DNA from: VAZQ01 sp963807865
Lineage (GTDB): Bacteria > Pseudomonadota > Alphaproteobacteria > Rhizobiales > Xanthobacteraceae
Direction: 5' to 3'
Assembly (NCBI GenBank): GCA_963807865.1
Contig: CAWEDK010000009.1
Span: 186,001 to 250,000 of the forward strand
Length of the DNA: 64,000 bases
Below the pieces are notes generated by a model. The model was not told the origin of the DNA. It saw only the letters and a program-made list of their open reading frames with translations, and did not search any database. Both the position numbers and the translations under genes were made by a program. Of this stretch, positions 1-7,731 are shown in pieces. Numbering within the stretch: position 1 is the first letter of the stretch; every line of letters begins with the position of its first letter.

Positions 1-10
1 CCCTCCCTAT

Positions 11-36
11 CCTCTCCCCCGCAAGCGGGGGAGGGG
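11..36. repeat. GC-rich palindrome upstream of ruvB
   Basis: The arms CCTCTCCCCC and GGGGGAGGGG flank a short GCAAGC loop. This is the same C/T-versus-G/A-rich arm type found in the longer inverted repeats at 25318-25440 and 30922-31062, so it is probably a partial copy of that intergenic family. No T-run follows it, so it is not a classical terminator. ruvA would normally lie just upstream, outside the window. Confidence 0.5.
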
Positions 37-84
37 ACGCACGGCTCGCGAGCGACAGTCAGCATCCAGAGCGGAGGATGTCGC

Positions 85-1134
85 GTGACAACGTCGCCCC
101 GCCGCCTGGTCAGCGCCGAGCGCCGCGAGGAAGACACGGCGGAAACCTCGCTGCGGCCGCAGCGGCTGTCGGAGTTCATCGGCCAGCAGCAGGCGCGCGC
201 CAACCTCGCGGTGTTCATTGAAGCGGCCCGTACCCGCAACGAAGCGCTCGACCACGTGCTGTTCGTCGGCCCGCCGGGGCTCGGCAAGACCACGCTGGCG
301 CAGATCGTGTCGCGCGAACTGGGCGTCAATTTTCGCGCCACCTCGGGCCCGGTCATCGCCAAGGCCGGCGACCTCGCGGCGCTGCTCACCAACCTCGAAG
401 AGCGCGACGTGCTGTTCATCGACGAGATCCACCGGCTCAATCCGGCGGTCGAGGAAATCCTCTATCCGGCGATGGAGGACTTTCAGCTCGACCTGATCAT
501 CGGCGAAGGCCCGGCGGCCCGTTCGGTGAAGATCGACCTCGCGCCTTTCACGCTCGTCGGCGCGACCACGCGCGCCGGGCTCCTGACCAATCCGTTGCGC
601 GACCGTTTCGGCATCCCGATCCGGCTCAACTTCTACACCGAGGCCGAGCTTGAGCAGATCGTCACGCGTGGCGCGCGCGTTCTCGGCATCGGCATGACAC
701 CCGACGGCGCCAACGAGATCGCACGGCGGGCGCGCGGTACGCCGCGCATCGCCGGACGCCTGCTGCGGCGCGTGCGGGACTTCGCGCTGGTGGCAGGCGC
801 AACCTCGATCGACCGTGCCGCCGCAGACCACGCACTGACCGCGCTCGAAGTCGACGCCGCTGGGCTCGACGCCATGGACCGGCGCTACCTCAGCAATATT
901 GCCGAGAACTACGGCGGCGGTCCGGTCGGGATCGACACCATCGCGGCCGCGCTCTCGGAACCGCGCGACGCGATCGAGGAGATCGTCGAGCCGTTTCTCA
1001 TTCAGAAGGGTTTCATCCAGCGCACGCCACGCGGGCGGCTGCTGACTTCGCACGCCTTCCGCCACCTAGGCCTCGCCGAGCCGGCGCGCGATCCGGCGCA
1101 GTTCGGGCTGTTCAACCAGGAGGACGAGCCGTGA
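85..1134 (+). CDS. ruvB: Holliday junction branch migration ATPase RuvB
   Basis: RuvB is the hexameric AAA+ motor that, with RuvA, drives branch migration of Holliday junctions in the cytoplasm during recombinational repair. The 349-residue protein carries Walker A GPPGLGKT (about 62-70), Walker B with DEIH (113-116), sensor 1 GATTRAG (about 159-165) and the arginine-finger segment NPLRDRFG (about 169-176), followed by the winged-helix DNA-binding end. The start is GTG at 85, six bases after a GGAGGA site; the nearby ATG at 78 is out of frame. The length is normal and the frame intact. Its last 23 bases overlap the end of the convergent DUF2199 gene. Confidence 0.97.
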   Translation: MTTSPRRLVSAERREEDTAETSLRPQRLSEFIGQQQARANLAVFIEAARTRNEALDHVLFVGPPGLGKTTLAQIVSRELGVNFRATSGPVIAKAGDLAALLTNLEERDVLFIDEIHRLNPAVEEILYPAMEDFQLDLIIGEGPAARSVKIDLAPFTLVGATTRAGLLTNPLRDRFGIPIRLNFYTEAELEQIVTRGARVLGIGMTPDGANEIARRARGTPRIAGRLLRRVRDFALVAGATSIDRAAADHALTALEVDAAGLDAMDRRYLSNIAENYGGGPVGIDTIAAALSEPRDAIEEIVEPFLIQKGFIQRTPRGRLLTSHAFRHLGLAEPARDPAQFGLFNQEDEP

Positions 1135-1654
1135 CGACGAAGGTCCTCCGGGAATGCCTTTGCATCGCGGCTGCGATCTCTTTCACACGCTCAAGTTCAA
1201 TGCCTTTGCGTTGCTCGACTGCGAGCGGATGGTCCGCCGGCGCCAGTTTGATCGATGGACGCCGGCCGGCATTCCGTAAGTGCAGTGTGCACGCAAGACC
1301 CGTGGTGCTCGGATAGATTGAGATGTCGCTGCAAAGCGTGCCGGGGATCGCCGGCTCGTGCTCGCGAATTTCCGTGTTCCAAAGTTCTGAGATGCGGTCA
1401 TATGCCTCTCTCGACACCGACACCCAGATGCCCCAGATGAAAAAGTCCTTGCAATCGGCGACTGGAATCTCCACGCGTCCGCGGATGCAGAATTGCGTCC
1501 GGTCGATCATGCACCGGTCGGTCGTCAGAATTCCACGCAGTCTGCGGTCGAACTCGGGCACTGCCTGCCAGGGATCCGGCTCATCGAGAGCGTAGGCGAA
1601 TGGCAAAGAGTTGAATTGCCTCCCGCAGCATTTGCAGGTCCAGACAAGATCCAT
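1112..1654 (-). CDS. DUF2199 domain protein
   Basis: This is a 180-residue cytoplasmic protein of the DUF2199 family, whose function is unknown. The N-terminus has a metal-site-like cluster (Cys7, Cys9, Cys10). The middle carries the family pattern of a CMID..F.IRG segment and a WGIWVSVS segment, and the C-terminal third has the DHPLAVEQRKGI element. It is convergent with ruvB and overlaps its 3' end by 23 bases, so it probably arrived by insertion immediately behind ruvB. In related genomes ybgC or tolQ often follows ruvB more directly. The family assignment is from recalled motif pattern; the cellular role is unknown. Confidence 0.8.
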   Translation of the reverse strand: MDLVWTCKCCGRQFNSLPFAYALDEPDPWQAVPEFDRRLRGILTTDRCMIDRTQFCIRGRVEIPVADCKDFFIWGIWVSVSREAYDRISELWNTEIREHEPAIPGTLCSDISIYPSTTGLACTLHLRNAGRRPSIKLAPADHPLAVEQRKGIELERVKEIAAAMQRHSRRTFVVTARPPG

Positions 1655-1832
1655 GTGGCGTGCTTCTCGGGTCGGTCGTCAGCCGCATCGGTAACAGGAA
1701 TTTGTCGGCTTTGCATTCTGCTCAACCGAGAATGTCTCTAAGATGACGCGTCGGCGCGAGCTAACGAAACCGTAACGTGGCTCCATTGCAAAGTTCACAA
1801 TTCCCACACCCTTTCATTCTTCATCCTGTCTC

Positions 1833-2771
1833 ATGATCTCGCGCCGGCAATTCATGACTTGGGTCCTCGGACTCGGCGCGGCAGGCCTGCTGGTTCCGGC
1901 CTATGGCGTGTTCGAGACGTTCTGGCGACCGCGCATCACCCGCTACGAGTTGCAGCCGGCGAGATGGCCGGCGGGCCTCGATCTGACCATGGCGGTGATC
2001 GCCGATGTCCACGCCTGCCGTCCGTGGATGACACCGGAGCGCATCCACTCGGTCGTCGCGACTACGAACGATCTCGGGGCGGACATCATCCTGCTGCTCG
2101 GCGACTACGTGGTGAGCGACCGCTTCCAGCGGCATTTTGTGACCAAGGACGTCGCACCGCAGGAATGGGCAGAGGCGCTGTCCGGCCTGCGTGCGCCGCT
2201 CGGCGCGCATTCGATCCTCGGAAACCACGAATGGTGGTCGGATCCCGTGGCGCAGGAGAACTGGAAGGGGCCGCCCGCAGCCCGTGCCTTTATCGAAAGG
2301 GCGGGCATTCCGGTCTACGAGAACGACGCTGTGCGGCTCACCAAGGACGGGCAAGCGTTCTGGCTCGCCGGGCTCGGCGACCAGTTGGCGTTCCTACCGT
2401 CGCGGCGGAGGTTTCCGGGCCGGCCGTACGGCGTCGACGATCTGCCCGGCACGCTGGCGAAGATCACCGACGATGCGCCGGTGATCCTCATGGCGCACGA
2501 GCCGGACATCATCGTGAAGGTGCCGGAGCGTGTTTCACTGATGCTGAGCGGGCATACCCATGGCGGCCAGGTGCGGCTGTTCGGCTATTCGCCGGTGGTA
2601 CCGTCGCGTTACGGCAACCGCTTCGCCTATGGTTATATCCACGAACAGTGCGATCTCATCGTGTCCGGCGGGCTCGGCTGCAGCATCCTGCCGCTGCGCA
2701 TCGGCGTGCCGCCGGAAATCGTGGTCGTGAGGCTGCGTGGCGGCGGCAATCGGAGAGAGCCAAGCGTATGA
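1833..2771 (+). CDS. Tat-exported metallophosphoesterase (YkuE/YaeI type)
   Basis: This calcineurin-like metallophosphoesterase of 312 residues resembles the YaeI/YkuE group, members of which hydrolyse phosphodiesters, possibly of lipids. A twin-arginine-like leader (SRRQF at 3-7, then a hydrophobic stretch to about 25) suggests export and membrane or periplasmic location. The metal ligands are all visible: D58/H60 in ADVHA, D91 in LLGD, N131/H132 in GNHE, H222 in AHEPD, and H241/H243 in GHTHGGQ. The stop codon overlaps the ybgC start (ATGA at 2768-2771), so the two are translationally coupled. The substrate cannot be told from sequence. Confidence 0.88.
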   Translation: MISRRQFMTWVLGLGAAGLLVPAYGVFETFWRPRITRYELQPARWPAGLDLTMAVIADVHACRPWMTPERIHSVVATTNDLGADIILLLGDYVVSDRFQRHFVTKDVAPQEWAEALSGLRAPLGAHSILGNHEWWSDPVAQENWKGPPAARAFIERAGIPVYENDAVRLTKDGQAFWLAGLGDQLAFLPSRRRFPGRPYGVDDLPGTLAKITDDAPVILMAHEPDIIVKVPERVSLMLSGHTHGGQVRLFGYSPVVPSRYGNRFAYGYIHEQCDLIVSGGLGCSILPLRIGVPPEIVVVRLRGGGNRREPSV

Positions 2772-3239
2772 CCGGCCATCGCGACAATACGCTCGACGGT
2801 ACGATTGAGAACGGCCGGCACGTCATGCCGGTGCGGGTCTATTACGAGGACACCGATTTCACCGGCATCGTCTACCACGCCAACTACCTGCGCTTCATGG
2901 AGCGCGGGCCGGTCGAACTATCTGCGGCTGCTGGGCGCCAACCAGCGCGGGTTGTTCGATCAGGCCGAACGGGAAGCGCCGGGCTTCGCGTTCGTCGTCC
3001 GTTCGATGCAGATCGAGTTTCTGAAGTCGGCGCGCATGGACGAGGTCATTGACGTCGTGACGGAATACGAGGAGATCAAGGGCGCCTCGATCATGCTGCG
3101 CCAGGAGGTCAGGCGCGGCGACGATCTCCTCGCCTCGGCGCATGTGCGGGTGGCGTTCGTGTCCGATGGCCGCGCCCGGCCGATCCCGAAACCGTTGCGG
3201 GCCGCCATGCAGACCGAACTCGCGCGAAGCGGCGGCTGA
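2768..3239 (+). CDS. ybgC: Tol-Pal-associated acyl-CoA thioesterase YbgC (one frameshift)
   Basis: This is a hotdog-fold thioesterase that hydrolyses acyl-CoA thioesters and commonly accompanies the Tol-Pal genes. The N-terminal part contains the signature YYEDTDF (25-31, catalytic Asp in the DTD element) and YHANYLRFMERG. The remainder, from NYLRLLGANQRG on, is in the next frame. One extra base near 2907-2912 (GCGGGCCGGTCG where GCGGGCGGTCG is expected) explains the break; removing it gives about 156 residues, the normal size. The start at 2768 overlaps the preceding stop. The gene is one step away from tolQ, separated by a TetR/DUF2852 insertion. Confidence 0.88.
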
Positions 3240-3280
3240 GCGCACAATCTCGAGTTCGCGCGCATCGACGTGTCGCCCCG

Positions 3281-3307
3281 GCTCATGTAAAGACCGTTTA
3301 CATGAGC
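3281..3307. promoter_or_regulatory. Putative TetR operator overlapping the start codon
   Basis: A perfect inverted repeat has 11-base arms, GCTCATGTAAA and TTTACATGAGC, around a 5-base spacer GACCG. The downstream arm contains the ATG (3302-3304) of the TetR gene. Its size and symmetry fit a homodimeric TetR-family operator, and its position would let the regulator block its own transcription or translation start. Autoregulation is an inference; no binding data are available from sequence alone. Confidence 0.7.
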
Positions 3308-3970
3308 TGGTCCAAGAACGATCGCGGTCGCGGCTATCACCACGGCAACCTCAAAGAGGCGCTGGTGCGCGCCGCGCTGGAATTGATCGCCAAGAAGGGA
3401 CCGGCGGGCTTCACCTTCGCGGAAGCGGCGCGCTGGGCGGGTGTGAGCCCGGCCGCGCCCTACCGGCATTTCCGCGATCGCGATGAGCTTCTGGCCAACA
3501 TCGCCGTACGCGGCTTCGAGCAATTCGCGGAGGTGCTGGCGCGGGCCTGGAATGACGGTAAGCCGGAGCCATTCGGCGCGTTCGAGCGGCTGGGACGAGC
3601 CTATCTCGAATTCGCCCGAACCGAGCCGGCCTATTACGCTGCCATGTTCGAGGCAGGCATCTCCCTCGATACCAACCCGGAACTGCGCGACGCCGGCGAC
3701 CGGGCGTTTGCGGTCTTGCGGTCCGCGACCGAGCGGCTGATCGCCACCATGCCGGCGAAAGACCGCCCGCCGGTGCTGATGATGGCGCTGCACATCTGGG
3801 CCATATCTCACGGCATTGCCGCGCTGTTTGGCCGCGGCGATGCCGGCCGCCGCGCGCTGCCGATGTCGGCCGAGGACCTGTTGGAGGCGGCAGTGCTTGT
3901 CTATCTACGCGGCCTCGGCATCGCCGAACCCTTCGGGAAACGCAGCTCCGCCCTGACGAGGCTCTCTTGA
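3302..3970 (+). CDS. TetR/AcrR family transcriptional regulator (WHG-type C-terminal domain)
   Basis: This is a 222-residue DNA-binding repressor-like protein. The N-terminal helix-turn-helix spans about residues 37-57 (FTFAEAARWAGVSPAAPYRHF), preceded by the conserved GYHHGNLKEAL start. The C-terminal ligand-binding region looks like the WHG class often seen with this N-terminus. A perfect 11+5+11 palindrome covers the start codon, suggesting autoregulation. No obvious target transporter is adjacent; the nearest downstream gene is the DUF2852 membrane protein, and a related half-site (TATGTAAAT) lies at about 3994-4002 just upstream of it, so that gene is a candidate target. Confidence 0.9.
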   Translation: MSWSKNDRGRGYHHGNLKEALVRAALELIAKKGPAGFTFAEAARWAGVSPAAPYRHFRDRDELLANIAVRGFEQFAEVLARAWNDGKPEPFGAFERLGRAYLEFARTEPAYYAAMFEAGISLDTNPELRDAGDRAFAVLRSATERLIATMPAKDRPPVLMMALHIWAISHGIAALFGRGDAGRRALPMSAEDLLEAAVLVYLRGLGIAEPFGKRSSALTRLS

Positions 3971-4043
3971 CAAGGCCCGGGCCTCGATCTAGGTATGTAA
4001 ATGTAATTAACATTCACCGTTGAGATCAACGATCGAGGTCATC

Positions 4044-4469
4044 ATGCCTATCGTTGCAAAACTTGACGAGTTGGGACGGCCGGCCTGGATCGCGCTGACG
4101 ATCCTCGGCTTCATGGTCTGGTGGCCGATCGGCCTCGCCGCCTTGGTCTTCACGTTTGGGAGTGGACGAATGAGCTGCTGGAAAAACCGCGCAATGAGCC
4201 CTTGGGGTGGTGGAGTGAGCACCTGGGGCGGCGGAGCAAGCGAGAATCGGTCGGCGGGCACTTGGTGGCAGCCCACCCGGTCGAGCGGAAACAAAGCGTT
4301 CGACGAGTACCGCGAAGACACCCTGCGGCGCCTCGAGGACGAGCAGCGCGAGTTCCGCGATTTCCTGACCCGGCTGCGCATGGCGAAGGACAAGGCCGAG
4401 TTCGACCAGTTCATGGCCGATCGCCGCAGCCGCGGCGAAACATCGCCGCCGCCTTCATCCCAAAGCTGA
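4044..4469 (+). CDS. DUF2852 membrane protein
   Basis: This 141-residue protein belongs to DUF2852, a family common in Hyphomicrobiales with no known function. It has one strongly hydrophobic N-terminal segment (about residues 15-38, including FMVWWPIGLAALVF), a glycine/tryptophan-rich linker, and a charged amphipathic C-terminal region (DEYREDTLRRLEDEQREF, then AKDKAEFDQFMADRR) likely to form a coiled coil. The ATG at 4044 follows a GAGGT site and is preferred over an upstream in-frame TTG. It lies downstream of the TetR gene, with a hairpin terminator after it. Confidence 0.8.
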   Translation: MPIVAKLDELGRPAWIALTILGFMVWWPIGLAALVFTFGSGRMSCWKNRAMSPWGGGVSTWGGGASENRSAGTWWQPTRSSGNKAFDEYREDTLRRLEDEQREFRDFLTRLRMAKDKAEFDQFMADRRSRGETSPPPSSQS

Positions 4470-4504
4470 AGCCAGTAAAGCGTCTTTTGATCTTCGGGAG
4501 ATCA

Positions 4505-4539
4505 TCGGGCCGCAAATCTCATCCGAGATTGCGGCCCGA
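4505..4539. terminator. Hairpin between convergent genes (bidirectional terminator)
   Basis: Arms TCGGGCCGCAAATCTC and GAGATTGCGGCCCGA pair around ATCC with a single bulged base. The hairpin lies between the convergent DUF2852 gene (+) and the membrane protein gene (-), and could end transcription from both sides. There is no long T-run, so strength is uncertain. Confidence 0.6.
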
Positions 4540-4564
4540 ATTGCGTCTGCGGTAACGCGCAAAG

Positions 4565-5299
4565 TCAAGGTGAGGGTGACGTCTTCGATTTCTCCTTCGC
4601 CTTGATCCAGGCCGCGTGAATGGCGTCGCCGCTGACCTGGAAGGCAACATCGATTGCGGTCTTCACCGCGACCAGGAATGCGTAGGCGGCGGCGGTGCCC
4701 AGGAGCAGGGCGAACCCGGCCCCCAGGATGATCGTGACCTGCATGACGAAGATACGCGTGTAGAGCCCAAACAGCACCGTCTCGGATGGGCTGAGCAGAG
4801 CGGCGCTCTTGTCCGGTCCCTTTGGTGCGAGGCGGAATGCGCCCCTGAGATAGGGCTCGGCCGTCTCGAACATCATCAGGGCGCCGCGTACCACGAACAG
4901 CACCAGCAACGGCACCCACAATCCCGTGCCGATGACGATCTCGTCGATGAACTCGCGCGGCCCGTGAATCTTCCGTGCCCAGCCGTCGGAAAATAGCTCC
5001 CACAGGAACATGAAGTGCACGGCCATGAAGATGCCGGCGTGCACAGTAAAGAACGCGGCAAGGGCAAGCGGCGACGCCGGCTTGGTCTTGTCGGCGCCTT
5101 CGAATTGGAGGTCGCCGAGCGCGTCGCGCGGCATCGTCGCGATGCGCACGACGGTCCAGAACGCGATGACGGCGGTCTCCAGCCAGTACAGCACCAGCAG
5201 GACAAACGCGTCCCAGTCCCACAGCAGCACGCCGATGAGCGGCACGAGGTTGGCCGCGATCAGGATCAGGGTCGAGGGGTAGAACAGATAGCGTGTCAT
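4565..5299 (-). CDS. Multi-pass membrane protein, DUF6498-like
   Basis: This integral inner-membrane protein of 244 residues has five or six hydrophobic helices. The first lies about 8-40 (FYPSTLILIAANLVPLIGVLL), followed by the pattern FVLLVLYWLETAVIAFWTVVRI and a histidine-containing helix FFTVHAGIFMAVHFMF. The LLYWLE-type motif and helix arrangement recall DUF6498; function is unknown. The ATG at 5299 is chosen because the reading frame upstream of it lacks hydrophobic or family-like sequence. It is divergent from tolQ; the 310-base gap must hold both promoters. Confidence 0.7.
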   Translation of the reverse strand: MTRYLFYPSTLILIAANLVPLIGVLLWDWDAFVLLVLYWLETAVIAFWTVVRIATMPRDALGDLQFEGADKTKPASPLALAAFFTVHAGIFMAVHFMFLWELFSDGWARKIHGPREFIDEIVIGTGLWVPLLVLFVVRGALMMFETAEPYLRGAFRLAPKGPDKSAALLSPSETVLFGLYTRIFVMQVTIILGAGFALLLGTAAAYAFLVAVKTAIDVAFQVSGDAIHAAWIKAKEKSKTSPSP

Positions 5300-5609
5300 C
5301 GCGCCGCCCGCCGTTGGGGGCCGCACCGTACCGCAACGATCCGGGAGAGCGTAACCGGTTGTTAACCGGCCCGCCGCGACGACGACGTGGGGACGGCGGG
5401 CGAAGTGCCTCAGTTTGGTCACCTTTGACGGGGAATCCGTACCGTCGCCGATCGGGGGACGGTGGGAATTTCGGGTCAATCGAGATTTGGCGCCACGGAT
5501 CGATGAGGCCGCGCAACGCGTTCAGGCCCTGCGATCCCGTTGCATTGTTGGAAACGGCCTCGAATTCGACGTCAGTCGCCGCGAACTGGGACAGCCGGAA
5601 GGATCGTTC

Positions 5610-6290
5610 ATGCAGCCCGCCGCGCCGCTCTCGATGTGGGCCTTGTTTCAGAATGCGGATTTTGTCGTCCAGTTCGTGATGATCGGGCTGATCTTGGCGT
5701 CGATTGCCGTTTGGGCGATCGCGCTCGACAAGGTTCTGCTGTATCGGCGCACCAAACGCGCCATGGACCGCTTCGAACAGGCGTTCTGGTCGGGTCAGTC
5801 GCTGGACGAACTCTACCGCACGTTGTCCGCGCGGCCGTCGCATTCGATGGCGGCGCTGTTCGTGGCCGCGATGCGCGAGTGGAAACGCAGCGTCGAGGGG
5901 CAGCCGCGGTCGTTCGCAGGCCTGCAGATGCGCATCGAAAAGGTCATGGACGTCACCATCCAGCGCGAGATCGAGCGGCTGGAAAGCCGCCTCCTGGTGC
6001 TGGCGACGGTCGGCTCGGCCGGCCCGTTCATCGGCCTGTTCGGCACGGTGTGGGGCATCATGACGAGCTTCCGGGCCATCGCGGGCCAGCAGACCACGTC
6101 GCTGGCGGTGGTCGCCCCGGGCATCGCCGAGGCCCTATTTGCCACGGCCATCGGCCTTATCGCCGCCATACCGGCGACCATTTTCTATAACAAGTTCATA
6201 TCCGACGTGAACAAGCAGGCGCAGCGCCTGGAGGGGTTTGCCGATGAGTTTGCCGCAATTCTGTCGCGGCAGATCGATGAGCGGGGGTGA
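5610..6290 (+). CDS. tolQ: Tol-Pal system proton channel subunit TolQ
   Basis: TolQ, with TolR, forms the inner-membrane proton-driven motor of the Tol-Pal system, which keeps the outer membrane invaginating at division. The 226-residue protein shows the expected three transmembrane helices: about 17-38, then the GPFIGLFGTVWGIMTSF signature helix, and the AEALFATAIGLIAAIPATIFYN helix region. ATG 5610 follows a GAAGGA site. The frame is open for another 195 bases upstream, but that stretch is not family-like. tolR starts 12 bases after the stop. Confidence 0.95.
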   Translation: MQPAAPLSMWALFQNADFVVQFVMIGLILASIAVWAIALDKVLLYRRTKRAMDRFEQAFWSGQSLDELYRTLSARPSHSMAALFVAAMREWKRSVEGQPRSFAGLQMRIEKVMDVTIQREIERLESRLLVLATVGSAGPFIGLFGTVWGIMTSFRAIAGQQTTSLAVVAPGIAEALFATAIGLIAAIPATIFYNKFISDVNKQAQRLEGFADEFAAILSRQIDERG

Positions 6291-6302
6291 GGGAATCGCG
6301 GA

Positions 6303-6758
6303 ATGGCGATGAGCGCAGGAGTATCTGCGGCCTCTGGCCGACGCCGTCATAGCCGGCGCCCGGTCATGGCCGAGATCAACGTGACGCCGATGGTCGACGT
6401 CATGCTGGTCCTGCTCATCATCTTCATGGTGTCGGCGCCGCTGCTCACCGTCGGCGTGCCGATCGACCTGCCGCAGACGCAGGCCAAGACCCTCGAACAG
6501 GACAAGGAGCCGCTGACGGTTTCGGTCAACATGAAGGGCGAGGTCTATCTGCAGAATTCCGAAGTGCCGCTCGATGAACTGGTCGCCAAGCTCAAGGCGG
6601 TGACCGATGCGCGCGGCGGCTTGGACGAGCGCATCTATGTGCGCGGCGACCGCCAGGTCGACTACGGCACGGTGATGAAGGTGATGGGGCGGATCTCGTC
6701 GGCGGGGTTCCGCCGCGTGGCTCTGGTGACGGAGATCGAGCAGGGGGCGGGGCGCTGA
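6303..6758 (+). CDS. tolR: Tol-Pal/biopolymer transport protein TolR
   Basis: This ExbD/TolR family protein of 151 residues partners with TolQ. It has a short basic cytoplasmic N-terminus (RRRHSRRP), one transmembrane helix at about 31-49 containing the protonatable Asp32 in PMVDVMLVLLIIF, and a periplasmic domain ending with the DYGTVMKVMGRISSAGF and VALVTE elements typical of the family. It is intact. The gene follows tolQ by 12 bases and precedes tolA by 10 bases, so it lies in one operon. Confidence 0.95.
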   Translation: MAMSAGVSAASGRRRHSRRPVMAEINVTPMVDVMLVLLIIFMVSAPLLTVGVPIDLPQTQAKTLEQDKEPLTVSVNMKGEVYLQNSEVPLDELVAKLKAVTDARGGLDERIYVRGDRQVDYGTVMKVMGRISSAGFRRVALVTEIEQGAGR

Positions 6759-6768
6759 CGGTCAGCTG

Positions 6769-7731
6769 ATGAGGACGGCGTATACCATTTCGGCGTTTGG
6801 GCACGCGGCGATCTTGCTGTGGAGCGTGCTTTCGTTCGCGGCCAAGCCGCTGCCGTCCGCCGCTCGAGTCGATGCCGGTCGACGTCGTGACGGCGGCGGA
6901 GTTCTCCAAGATCACCGCCGGCGCGAAGGACGCGCCCAAGGCCGAGACGCCGAAGCCGCTGGTCGAGAAAGTCGCCGAGGCGAAGCCGGTCGAAGAGATG
7001 GCCGCGAAGGTGCGACAACAAGGAGGTGAAGGCCGCGCGCGAGGCGCAGCCTTCGCCGCCCGAGCCGAAGCCGCTCGAGCCGAAGCCGGAGGAAAAGCCG
7101 GCCGAAGTGAAGCCGACGGAGAGCAAACCCTCGGAGCAGAAGAAGGCCGAGGCCAAGCCCGACCCGATCGCCGAAGCGCTCGCCAAGGACGAGGCGAAGA
7201 AGGCCGAGCAGAAGAAGGCCGAAGCCAAGACGCCGATGCCGCCGCGCAAGCCCGCGCCGCCGGCTCCGAAGTTCGATCCCAAGCAGGTGGAGGCGCTGCT
7301 CGACAAGCGCGACTCGACCCGCGTCGCCGCTGCCGGCGACTACGCTCAGCTCTACGCCGTCGGTCGGCATGCCGAAGGCCAACGCCGAAACGATGTCGAT
7401 GAGCGAGCTCGACGCGTTGCGCGCGCGGCTCGCGAGCCTGTGGAATATCCCGGCCGGTGCCAAGGACCCGCGTGAACTTACCGTGCTGATCCGCATCAAG
7501 CTCAAGCCCGACGGCACGCTCAACGGACCGCCCATGGTGCTCACGAGCGGCAACACGCCGCTGTTCGCGGCAGCGCGCGACAGCGCGATCCGCGCGCTGT
7601 TCCGCGGCCAGCCCTACGACATGCTCCGGCCCGAGACCTACGAGCTTTGGAAGGACATCGAGATTACCTTCGATCCGCGAGATGATCCGCGGATGAACGG
7701 CCGCCGAAGGCGGCTTAGACGACGCACATGA
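6769..7731 (+). CDS. tolA: Cell envelope integrity protein TolA (three frameshifts)
   Basis: TolA spans the periplasm and links the TolQR motor to TolB and Pal. The N-terminal transmembrane helix (about 7-25), a long Lys/Glu/Pro/Ala-rich stalk (PEPKPLEPKPEEKPAEVKP, repeated EAKK/EQKKAEAK units) and a C-terminal domain with SELDALRARLASLWN and LFRGQPYD are all recognisable, but in successive frames. Each break is net +1: near 6858-6862, 7010-7014 and 7341-7351. Undoing the three restores 319 residues. The stop overlaps the tolB start (ATGA at 7728). The breaks are probably sequence error, because tolB downstream and tolQR upstream are perfect. Confidence 0.88.

Noticed and set aside
53..1065. 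Long antisense readings over ruvB, ftsH, RND and the TRAP genes
   Set aside because: They are stop-free because of high GC and codon bias. They show Arg/His/Asp-rich composition without motifs, signal peptides or ribosome-binding sites.
1859..3052. A 397-residue reading overlapping the phosphoesterase and ybgC
   Set aside because: Its first 300 residues are an out-of-frame shadow of the phosphoesterase (Arg/Ala-rich, no motifs). Only its end is the true N-terminus of ybgC.
7026..7475. A separate Lys/Glu/Pro-rich protein inside the tolA region
   Set aside because: It is the tolA stalk in a shifted frame, flanked by the TolA N-terminal helix and C-terminal domain in the other frames.
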